Below are positions 1 through 5,052 of a stretch of DNA of 5,052 bases, one piece after another. Every line of letters starts with the position of its first letter. The first letter of the stretch is position 1. The notes under the pieces are model-generated. The model was not told the DNA's origin, did not search any database, and was given only the letters and a program-made list of their open reading frames with translations. Position numbers and translations under genes: made by a program. This DNA is from Syntrophobacterales bacterium (GTDB taxonomy: Bacteria > Desulfobacterota > Desulfobaccia > Desulfobaccales > 0-14-0-80-60-11): NCBI GenBank assembly GCA_020052215.1, contig JAGVPN010000327.1, positions 1 to 5,052 on the forward strand, written 5' to 3'.

Positions 1-31
1 AGGTAATTCTGGCTTTATGGTCGCAACCACC

Positions 32-59
32 GTAGGGGCGGTTCGCGAACCGCCCCTAC
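32..59. repeat. Perfect 28-bp palindrome, likely dispersed repeat or terminator-like hairpin
   Basis: The two 14-nt halves (GTAGGGGCGGTTCG and its exact reverse complement) form a perfect palindrome that could fold into a 12-bp GC-rich stem with a CGCG loop. It lies 37 bp beyond the stop codon of the FmdB-type gene, where it could end that transcript or block 3' exonucleases. Neither strand has a run of T after the stem, so it is not a textbook Rho-independent terminator. From general knowledge, GTAGGGGCGG...CCGCCCCTAC palindromes recur as dispersed intergenic repeats in many environmental bacteria. Membership in such a family is inferred, since only one copy is in this window. Confidence 0.8.
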
Positions 60-95
60 AATTCGGATTATTACTTGTTTGACGGCAACTTGGTA

Positions 96-443
96 TTACA
101 GGTCCGTCTCTCCGGCGGCGTCACCGGCCTGGGTGTCCATGGCTTCCTCCACCATTTCGTCCACCTCCCCGGGGAAGTCTTCCCCCATCTCCTGGCCCAT
201 CCTTTTGAGCACTTTGGCAACGCTCTTGGGATCGTTTTCATCCACCCCGGCCCAGGCCGAGGGGTCGGCCAGGCGTTCCAGGCGGGTTTCTTCGGAGAGT
301 CGCACATGCACCCGGGAGAGGACCCGTTCCAGGGAGTGGCTGCCGCACTGCTTGCACACCGGGACAAAGGGGTCTCTCAGATTTAATAGTAAGAAACTGG
401 AAACTCGGCGACATTCCTGGCAGCGATATTCATAAATCGGCAT
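96..443 (-). CDS. FmdB-type zinc-ribbon protein
   Basis: This 115-residue protein opens with MPIYEYRC, the hallmark start of the FmdB/CxxC_CxxC_SSSS putative regulatory family. Two CxxC knuckles, C8/C11 and C30/C33, should bind one zinc ion, and the segment GSHSLERVLSRVHV matches the short helix that usually closes the ribbon. After about residue 50 the sequence is charged and low in complexity, ending in a strongly acidic tail (about 88-115) that the zinc ribbon does not explain. No signal peptide or membrane segment is visible, so it is probably cytoplasmic. The start at 443 is supported by AGGAG at 451-455 with a 7-nt spacer. It lies 64 bp after the M48 protease gene on the same strand and may be the last gene of that operon. 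The family is named for a proposed regulator of formamidase, but the actual role of such proteins is generally unknown. The family call is firm; no function is claimed. Confidence 0.85.
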   Translation of the reverse strand: MPIYEYRCQECRRVSSFLLLNLRDPFVPVCKQCGSHSLERVLSRVHVRLSEETRLERLADPSAWAGVDENDPKSVAKVLKRMGQEMGEDFPGEVDEMVEEAMDTQAGDAAGETDL

Positions 444-450
444 GATGTTT

Positions 451-455
451 CTCCT
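451..455 (-). promoter_or_regulatory. Ribosome binding site of the FmdB-type gene
   Basis: The minus strand reads AGGAG here, seven bases before the ATG at 443-441. It fixes the start of the MPIYEYRC protein and shows that the gene can be translated independently of the M48 gene upstream. Confidence 0.7.
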
Positions 456-507
456 GGTGCAGCCTGCAGCAGATAGTAAACCCTTCTGCCATCCGACTCA
501 CCGGAGT

Positions 508-1935
508 CTAATTCCGAACCCGGACTTTCATTTTTTCCAGACGGGTCAGTTGGGTCTGCACCTCGCGGTAATGGGAGTCATTGGGGGATAAATTCTGTAA
601 AGCTTTCTGAAAATGAAACATGGCGGTGGGCAGGGCCTTCACCTTAAGACTGTGAAACCCCAGATAATAGTGAGCCAGGCCCATCTGCCCCTTCTCGCCG
701 TAAAGCGTCCCCAGATTATAGTAGACTTCGCTGAAAGCGGGATTGAGCTTGTGGACCTTTTCAAACAGAGGCAGGGCCTGATCGCGTTTTTTGCTCTCCT
801 GATAAATCCGCCCCAGATAGTACAAGACTACGTCGTCCTGGGGATAACGCTGGGAAAGCTCACTCAATTTTTGTAAGGCCTCGGGATACTGGTTACGGGT
901 AAAATAAAAAATGGCTAAATCCCGTTTAATCAGCCGGTTATCCGGGGCAAGCCGCAAAGCTTGCTGAAACGCGGCCAGCGCTTCATCGTGCCGTTCTAAT
1001 TTGGCCAGAGCCAGGGCTCGACCGTATTGAAAGGCTGGATCATTCGTTTCCCGCAGCCCATCCTGGGTCATCCGCCGCAATAGTTGATTCGGGTTGCCGC
1101 AGAGCGATGCCAACTTGATAGTGAAGTATTGGAACTCAGGGCTGTTTCTTTCCGGCGGCAACTCCTTCTGATGTATAGCCAATTGATGCGAGAGCTCCAC
1201 GATCCGGTTGTCCACATCCGGGTGGGTGCTGAGGTAAATGGGGATTTTGCCGCCCTCCAACCACCGCTGTTTATTCATTTTGCTGAATATGGTCACCATA
1301 TCCCGGGGATTATAACCGGCCTTGACCATCCATTTAAACCCCAGGGAGTCAGCCTCTTCTTCATTGTCCCGACTGTATTTCAGCATGGCGCTTTCTCCGG
1401 CGGCCATGGAACTCATCAGCAGAGGCTGCGCCAGGGCCCCACCCAGGAAAATCGACGCCAGCGCCCCAATTAAACTGGCGGCAGTGACCAGCCGGGATTT
1501 TTTCATCATCTTGGCCATATGCCGGGCATAGACGTGGGAAATTTCGTGGGCCAAGACCGCCGCCACTTCCCCTTCCCGCTCGGCCATGCGAATCATGCCG
1601 GTATGGATGAAGATATAACCCCCCGGCACCGCGAAGGCATTCATCGAGGGGTCAATCACGATGAAAAACTTATATAGAAATGGCTGGGGGCCCATTTGCG
1701 CCACCAGTTTCTGGCCCAGTTGATTAAAATATGAGGTAATAAAAGGGTCTTCCACCAGGGGGTAATATTGCTGCAGTTGCAGGAGAAACTCCTCCCCGAT
1801 CTGCTTTTCCTTCTCCAGGCTCAATTCCCCGGTCAGCGTGTCGAAAAAAGCCCAGCCGGACCGGACGGGTCCAAGGAGCAGACTCGCAGCCAGGATGACA
1901 ATGGCTACCAGCCTCCAGGGAGAACATTTGTTCAT
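508..1935 (-). CDS. Exported M48 family metalloprotease with C-terminal TPR repeats (BepA/YfgC-like)
   Basis: This 475-residue protein begins with a Sec signal peptide: K3 and R8, a hydrophobic core at about 9-22, and likely cleavage after GWA at residue 29. The mature protein should be periplasmic. The M48 peptidase domain covers about 38-255. Its zinc motif HEISH is at 130-134 (ligands H130 and H134, catalytic E131), and the third ligand is probably E192 in the ExxAD motif EEEAD (192-196), followed by the family's AGYNP. A hydrophobic stretch at about 151-177 lies between the two zinc-binding parts. About four TPR-like repeats fill 300-450, for example PAFQYGRALALAKL and SEVYYNLGTLYGEKG. 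This architecture matches E. coli BepA, which assembles or degrades outer-membrane proteins such as LptD; the same substrate here is inferred. The ATG overlaps the rsfS stop by 4 nt (ATGA) and has no clear Shine-Dalgarno, so translation is probably coupled. All catalytic residues are present and the gene looks intact. Confidence 0.93.
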   Translation of the reverse strand: MNKCSPWRLVAIVILAASLLLGPVRSGWAFFDTLTGELSLEKEKQIGEEFLLQLQQYYPLVEDPFITSYFNQLGQKLVAQMGPQPFLYKFFIVIDPSMNAFAVPGGYIFIHTGMIRMAEREGEVAAVLAHEISHVYARHMAKMMKKSRLVTAASLIGALASIFLGGALAQPLLMSSMAAGESAMLKYSRDNEEEADSLGFKWMVKAGYNPRDMVTIFSKMNKQRWLEGGKIPIYLSTHPDVDNRIVELSHQLAIHQKELPPERNSPEFQYFTIKLASLCGNPNQLLRRMTQDGLRETNDPAFQYGRALALAKLERHDEALAAFQQALRLAPDNRLIKRDLAIFYFTRNQYPEALQKLSELSQRYPQDDVVLYYLGRIYQESKKRDQALPLFEKVHKLNPAFSEVYYNLGTLYGEKGQMGLAHYYLGFHSLKVKALPTAMFHFQKALQNLSPNDSHYREVQTQLTRLEKMKVRVRN

Positions 1936-2333
1936 GATGAGGTGGTCTCAGGGTCCGGATCGGCGTCGGACTGGGACTCCTGGGATGAGGCGAAAGCGGT
2001 TTGGGCGCGGCTGTCGGTGTCTATCTGGGTCTTGGGAACTTCAGACCACAAGTCTTCCAGGTTATAAAATTCGCGCTGCGGCTGCATAAAGATATGGACT
2101 ACCAGGGTATTGTAATCCATCAACACCCACTGTCCTTCTTCACGACCTTCAACCCCCAAAGGCTTAACCCCGGCCTGGGCCAGGGCTTCCTCCAGATGCT
2201 GGGCCAGAGCTTGCACGTGCCGATGCGACCCGCCCGAGCAGACGATGAAATAATCCGCAAATGAACAGACCTTGGTCACTTCCAGGAGCACCGGCTCTAG
2301 GCCCTTGTGGGCGACGATGGTCCCGACGGCCAA
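1932..2333 (-). CDS. rsfS: Ribosome silencing factor RsfS (Iojap/DUF143 family); true start uncertain
   Basis: RsfS binds ribosomal protein uL14 on the large subunit and blocks subunit joining when nutrients are short. Family signatures are CSFADYFIVCSG (23-34 from the TTG start), HRHVQALAQHL, GVKPLGVEG (55-63), WVLMDY (69-74), VVHIF and REFYNLEDLW (87-96). After the last motif about 37 residues rich in Ser, Asp, Glu and Thr form a probably disordered tail absent from the 105-residue E. coli protein. The coordinates use the TTG at 2333-2331, the only conventional start codon in frame, but this probably cuts into the first helix: the frame stays open upstream to a stop at 2414-2412, and the preceding residues TTAALVDLAVG align with the E. 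coli N-terminus (ALQDFVIDKI). A strong AAGGAGG at 2384-2390 lies 50 nt before the TTG with no ATG, GTG or TTG between. The neighbours are nadD upstream and the M48 gene downstream. Family call certain; start unresolved. Confidence 0.92.
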   Translation of the reverse strand: MAVGTIVAHKGLEPVLLEVTKVCSFADYFIVCSGGSHRHVQALAQHLEEALAQAGVKPLGVEGREEGQWVLMDYNTLVVHIFMQPQREFYNLEDLWSEVPKTQIDTDSRAQTAFASSQESQSDADPDPETTSS

Positions 2334-2383
2334 ATCTACCAGTGCTGCCGTGGTGAGAGGGTGTGAAGTTGCCGCCGCGCCGT

Positions 2384-2390
2384 CCTCCTT
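2384..2390 (-). promoter_or_regulatory. Strong Shine-Dalgarno sequence upstream of rsfS, overlapping the nadD stop
   Basis: The minus strand reads AAGGAGG, sharing two bases with the nadD TAA stop (2391-2389). A site this strong should serve a start codon 5-10 nt downstream, but no ATG, GTG or TTG occurs in any frame until the rsfS TTG 50 nt away. It shows that translation of rsfS probably begins upstream of the TTG, at a codon that cannot be identified by eye. Confidence 0.6.
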
Positions 2391-3066
2391 AAAGATAAAG
2401 TTTATGGGTAATTATATATTTTCGCACGGCTTCCGGCAAGAGGTAGCGAATCGAACGGCCGCCGCGCACCATTTTCCTGATGCCGGTGCCCGAGATGTCC
2501 ATCAGCGTAGTTGCTTGCAAGACCACTTTATGCCCGGAAGGATGCTGAAAGCCTCGCTCCACCTTGAGGGGCCGAAGTAGGGGATGGACTTCCCGGAGTA
2601 GCACCTCTTCCAGCCGCCGGCGGTCATACCCGGGCCGATCCAGCACCACGAAGTGGCTCAAGGTAAAAAGATCTTTGTAGTCCTTCCAGGTAGCAATTTC
2701 CAGGATAGCATCCAGACCCAGGATAAAATACAGTTCCCAGGTAGGCCCCACTTCCTGGCGGATCTGCTGCAGGGTTTCGATGGAGTAGGATCTTCCGGGG
2801 CGCCGCCCTTCCAGGTCGGATACCGACATCACCGGGTGGTCTCCCACCGCCAACCGGCTCATCTCCAGACGCACCTCGAAGGGGGTGATTCCCTGGGCAG
2901 TCTTGTGGGGTGGATGGCCCGCCGGAATAAACCAGAGGCGAGTCAGAGCCAGGGCCTCGCACACCTCTTCCGCCGACCGGAGGTGGCCGTAGTGCATGGG
3001 GTTGAAGGTGCCTCCGAAAAGCCCCAGACGCAGGGGGGCCTCAGGTTCTGATTTGCCCGTTGCCAT
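2389..3066 (-). CDS. nadD: Nicotinate-nucleotide adenylyltransferase
   Basis: NadD transfers AMP from ATP to nicotinate mononucleotide, giving nicotinate adenine dinucleotide, the step before NAD synthetase in the cytoplasm. The 225-residue product carries the nucleotidyltransferase signature [13 protein letters not shown] at 18-30 (the usual (G/S)GTFDPxHxGH, here with Asn replacing Asp), PPHK at 52-55, the substrate-loop element RSYSIETLQ (92-100), [17 protein letters not shown] (114-130), and the C-terminal ISGTGIRKM (191-199), a variant of the ISSTxIR ATP-binding motif. Length is typical, with about 12 extra residues before the first strand. The ATG at 3066 lies inside the end of proA, giving a 26-nt overlap. 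No good Shine-Dalgarno precedes it, which suggests coupling to proA translation. It is followed closely by rsfS, a very common pairing in bacteria. The gene appears intact. Confidence 0.96.
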   Translation of the reverse strand: MATGKSEPEAPLRLGLFGGTFNPMHYGHLRSAEEVCEALALTRLWFIPAGHPPHKTAQGITPFEVRLEMSRLAVGDHPVMSVSDLEGRRPGRSYSIETLQQIRQEVGPTWELYFILGLDAILEIATWKDYKDLFTLSHFVVLDRPGYDRRRLEEVLLREVHPLLRPLKVERGFQHPSGHKVVLQATTLMDISGTGIRKMVRGGRSIRYLLPEAVRKYIITHKLYL

Positions 3067-4297
3067 AGACGATAAACTTGGTAGTGGTCAGCTCTTCCAG
3101 CCCCATGGGCCCGAAGGCATGCAGTTTGGAGGTGTTGATGCCGATTTCCGCGCCTAATCCGAGTTCGCCCCCGTCATTGAAGCGGGTGGAGGCGTTGACC
3201 AGGACCACGGATGAGTCCACCTCCTGTAAAAACCTCTGGGCCCGGGCATAATCCCGGGTGATGATGGCCTCGGTGTGGTTGGAACTGTACCGGGCAATGT
3301 GGGCAAGGGCCGCCTCCAGGTCGGGCACCACCTTCACCGCCAAAATCAGGTCCAGAAATTCCGCCCCCCAATCTTCCGCCTGGGCCGGCTTTACCTGGGA
3401 ATCGATCTGTCGGGTGCGGGGGCAACCCCGCAATTCCACCTGCACCTGGCGGAAACGGGCGAACATCCGGGGCAAAAACCCCGACGCCGCAGCTTCATGG
3501 ACCAGCATGGTCTCCATGGCGTTGCAGACCCCCGGTCGTTGCACCTTGGCGTTGAAGCAGACCTCTTCGGCCATGTCCAGGTCGGCGGACTTATCCACGA
3601 AGATATGGCACACCCCCTTGTAATGCTTCAACACCGGGATGCGGGAATGCTCCGCCACAAACCGGATCAGCCCTTCGCCGCCCCGGGGGATAATCAGGTC
3701 CACCAACTCGTCCTGCTTCAGCAGTTCCAGGGTGGCTTCCCGGGCGACGCTGGGGATGACCTGCACCGCGGCCTGGGGGGCACCGGCCTCGGCCAGGGCG
3801 TCCTGCATTACCTGGCCCAGGGCCAGGTTGGAGTTAAGGGCCTCCTTACCTCCCTTGAGGATGACGGCGTTCCCACTTTTCAGGCAAAGGGCGGCGGCAT
3901 CCACCGTGACATTGGGACGGGACTCATAAATAAAGCCGATCACCCCCAACGGAATGCGCTGTCTCCCCACTTTCAGGCCGTTAGGCCGCACCCACATGCC
4001 GGTGACGGCCCCCACCGGGTCAGGCAGGGCCGCCACTTCTTTGAGCCCCTTGATCATGGAGGCGAACACCTTATCGGAGAGGGTCAGCCGGTCAATGAAA
4101 GCCGCGGCAAGGCCCTGGGCCTGGGCCGCTTCCACATCCAGACGGTTGGCCGCCTGAATCTGGGCCTGGCGCTCCTTAAGAAGTTCCGCCACCCGGAGGA
4201 TGATCCGGTCTTTGACTTCCCGGGACAGCGTACCCAGGTTCCGGGCCGCGGCTTTCGCTTCCCGGGCCATTTGATGAACCAGTTCTGGGATATTCAT
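3041..4297 (-). CDS. proA: Gamma-glutamyl phosphate reductase (glutamate-5-semialdehyde dehydrogenase)
   Basis: ProA reduces gamma-glutamyl phosphate with NADPH to glutamate-5-semialdehyde, the second step of proline synthesis, in the cytoplasm. At 418 residues it matches the usual family length (417 in E. coli). Clear signatures are [21 protein letters not shown] (116-136), [19 protein letters not shown] (139-157), [13 protein letters not shown] (223-235), the catalytic cysteine C258 within [11 protein letters not shown] (253-263), [13 protein letters not shown] (337-349) and the C-terminal block [14 protein letters not shown] followed by [16 protein letters not shown] (389-405). The ATG at 4297 is supported by GGAG at 4305-4308 with a 7-nt spacer. 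Its partner gene proB (glutamate 5-kinase), often adjacent, is not in this window; the upstream neighbour is an M24 peptidase gene 89 bp away. It is probably the first gene of the operon proA-nadD-rsfS-M48. No odd residues or breaks were seen. Confidence 0.97.
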   Translation of the reverse strand: MNIPELVHQMAREAKAAARNLGTLSREVKDRIILRVAELLKERQAQIQAANRLDVEAAQAQGLAAAFIDRLTLSDKVFASMIKGLKEVAALPDPVGAVTGMWVRPNGLKVGRQRIPLGVIGFIYESRPNVTVDAAALCLKSGNAVILKGGKEALNSNLALGQVMQDALAEAGAPQAAVQVIPSVAREATLELLKQDELVDLIIPRGGEGLIRFVAEHSRIPVLKHYKGVCHIFVDKSADLDMAEEVCFNAKVQRPGVCNAMETMLVHEAAASGFLPRMFARFRQVQVELRGCPRTRQIDSQVKPAQAEDWGAEFLDLILAVKVVPDLEAALAHIARYSSNHTEAIITRDYARAQRFLQEVDSSVVLVNASTRFNDGGELGLGAEIGINTSKLHAFGPMGLEELTTTKFIVYGNGQIRT

Positions 4298-4304
4298 GGG
4301 TCCA

Positions 4305-4308
4305 CTCC
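4305..4308 (-). promoter_or_regulatory. Ribosome binding site of proA
   Basis: The minus strand reads GGAG, seven bases before the proA ATG at 4297-4295, within CGGAGTGGACCC. The spacing is normal and supports this start. Confidence 0.6.
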
Positions 4309-4326
4309 GTCTAACCTGTTGGTCTA

Positions 4327-4342
4327 ATCATAAAATATCATA
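4327..4342 (-). promoter_or_regulatory. Candidate -10 region of a proA operon promoter
   Basis: Two copies of TATGAT (4337-4342 and 4327-4332 on the minus strand), each one base from the TATAAT consensus, lie in the AT-rich gap before proA. Initiation from the nearer copy would give a leader of roughly 20 nt that contains the ribosome binding site. No convincing -35 hexamer lies 16-18 bp upstream of either copy, and a TTGATG at 4363-4368 is 20 bp from the farther copy. The call rests on AT-richness, location and the absence of another obvious start of transcription, so it is tentative. Confidence 0.3.
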
Positions 4343-4386
4343 CTCGGGTTGGATTAAATATCCATCAAAATTAATCCCTCCCGAGT
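4342..4386 (-). terminator. Long interrupted inverted repeat after the M24 gene; likely terminator or regulatory hairpin
   Basis: Arms 4342-4357 and 4371-4386 are inverted copies with 14 of 16 positions paired: an outer 7-bp ACTCGGG/CCCGAGT stem, a 2-nt internal mismatch, an inner 7-bp GGATTAA/TTAATCC stem and a 13-nt loop. The stem begins on the base directly after the TAA stop codon of the M24 gene, a usual position for a terminator. The sequence that follows on the minus strand is AT-rich (ATGATATTTTATG) but lacks an unbroken T run, so termination may be inefficient. The hairpin abuts the candidate -10 of proA, so an operator role is also possible. Confidence 0.55.
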
Positions 4387-5052
4387 TTAGACGATGGTTA
4401 TCCCCCGGGGGCTGCGGGTCAGCCATTCCACCCCGTGGGGGGTGATGCGGCCGGTATCCTCTTGCCCGATCATGCCGATCTCCGGCAAGAAGAACTTGGG
4501 TTCAAAGGCCAGCACCATGTCGGCCTCCAGGGGGAAGGGGAACCGGGCGGTGATGAGGGGAAATTCATCCAGTTCCAGCCCCACCCCGTGGGCCAGGAAG
4601 CTGACCCGGTCGCTTCCCAGCCCCATGAAGACATCCGCCAGCCCCCGGGCCTTAACGGCGTCCCAGAGGAGGTTAAAAATTTCCCCGGGTCTGGCTCCGG
4701 GCCTGGCTGCGGCGGTAAAGAGCCGGTAGAGTTCATCCACCGCCTCCCAGGCCTCCCAGACCCGGGAGGGCAGGGATCCCAGGGCGTACATCCGGGTCAT
4801 GTCCACCACGTAGCCGTTGACGCAGGCGGCCAGGTCGATGCTGATGGGCTCGTTAGGGGCCAGTTTTTTCAAGGACGGCCCCTGGGGAAAGGCGGCGCTG
4901 AATCCCGAGCCGCCGCTGGGGGTGTCGGTGTAGGCCGCCAGCAATCCCGAGACGCCGGAAAGGACGTGGCCATAGAAGACCTCCAGGTCCCAGTTGCGCA
5001 CCCGCACCAACCCCTGGTGGCCCAGGAGCCGCAGGCGGTATTCCAGGGCGGC
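4387..5052 (-). CDS. M24 family metallopeptidase, Xaa-Pro aminopeptidase-like (5' end outside the window)
   Basis: The C-terminal 221 residues of a pita-bread-fold peptidase are visible; the frame is still open at 5052, so start and N-terminal domain are missing. The TTG at 5010 is an internal leucine codon, since the preceding residues (EYRLRLLGHQG) belong to the conserved domain. All five expected metal ligands can be seen, numbered from the window edge: D73 (SIDLA), D84 (YVVDMTR), H155 (AHGVGLELDE), E184 (AFEPKF) and E198 (GQEDTGR). FYGHVLSG and TPSGGSGFSAAFPQG fit bacterial Xaa-Pro dipeptidase or aminopeptidase-like M24 proteins (COG0006). Such enzymes use a dinuclear metal centre to release N-terminal residues before proline. 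The residue pair after the first Asp ligand is Leu-Ala rather than the frequent x-Gly. Creatinase-like or other M24 subgroups cannot be excluded without the N-terminal domain. It ends 89 bp before proA and is followed at once by a hairpin, so it probably belongs to a separate transcript. Confidence 0.9.
   Translation of the reverse strand, partial: AALEYRLRLLGHQGLVRVRNWDLEVFYGHVLSGVSGLLAAYTDTPSGGSGFSAAFPQGPSLKKLAPNEPISIDLAACVNGYVVDMTRMYALGSLPSRVWEAWEAVDELYRLFTAAARPGARPGEIFNLLWDAVKARGLADVFMGLGSDRVSFLAHGVGLELDEFPLITARFPFPLEADMVLAFEPKFFLPEIGMIGQEDTGRITPHGVEWLTRSPRGITIV

Noticed and set aside
1..31. Possible coding or RNA sequence at the left edge
   Set aside because: Too short to judge; no motif, ribosome binding site or RNA gene signature was seen apart from the palindrome that follows.
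469..508. Short inverted repeats between the M48 and FmdB-type genes (gcaga/tctgc and gactc/gagtc)
   Set aside because: Stems are only 5 bp each and no T-tract follows, so they are expected by chance; the 64-bp gap shows no convincing terminator or promoter.
1084..1473. 129-codon plus-strand open frame inside the M48 gene
   Set aside because: It lies opposite the M48 catalytic domain, which has intact motifs, and the translated product shows no family features or ribosome binding site of note.
2653..3051. 132-codon plus-strand open frame opposite nadD
   Set aside because: It is a mirror of nadD codon bias; the product has no recognisable motif.
3275..4327. Long 350-codon open frame on the plus strand opposite proA
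   Set aside because: It is entirely antisense to the well-supported proA gene, its product is rich in His, Gly and Gln with no recognisable domain, and such shadows are common opposite GC-rich coding sequence.
4387..5010. Start of the M24 gene at the TTG at 5010
   Set aside because: The frame is open to the window edge and the residues before the TTG (EYRLRLLGHQG) fit the conserved M24 domain, so the gene is truncated by the window rather than starting there.

Overview
The window is a tightly packed, GC-rich bacterial chromosomal segment in which every supported gene lies on the minus strand. In transcription order (high to low coordinates) these are: the 3' part of an M24 metallopeptidase (Xaa-Pro aminopeptidase-like), proA (glutamate-5-semialdehyde dehydrogenase), nadD (nicotinate-nucleotide adenylyltransferase), rsfS (ribosome silencing factor), an exported M48 metalloprotease with C-terminal TPRs (BepA/YfgC-like), and a small FmdB-type zinc-ribbon protein. 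The order proA-nadD-rsfS, followed by an M48-TPR protease with a Sec signal peptide, suggests a Gram-negative, probably of the former Deltaproteobacteria (Desulfobacterota). That placement is inferred from gene order and protein style, not from a search.

Layout: 1-95 is non-coding and holds a perfect 28-bp palindrome (32-59) downstream of the FmdB gene. FmdB (96-443) is separated by 64 bp from the M48 protease (508-1935). The M48 start codon overlaps the rsfS stop codon (ATGA). rsfS follows nadD closely, and nadD overlaps the end of proA by 26 nt, so proA-nadD-rsfS-M48 looks like one translationally coupled operon, with fmdB probably a trailing member. The 89 bp between proA and the M24 gene is AT-rich. 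It holds a long interrupted inverted repeat directly after the M24 stop codon and two TATGAT boxes upstream of proA, so a transcription unit probably ends and a new one begins there.

The products serve different housekeeping tasks: proline synthesis, NAD synthesis, control of ribosome subunit joining, and envelope protein quality control. Nothing in the window is a mobile element, defence system, CRISPR array, tRNA or rRNA. The points most worth a second look are the palindrome (probably a dispersed repeat), the missing conventional start codon of rsfS beneath a strong Shine-Dalgarno sequence, and the inverted repeat in the proA/M24 gap. I do not see a previously undescribed system here.
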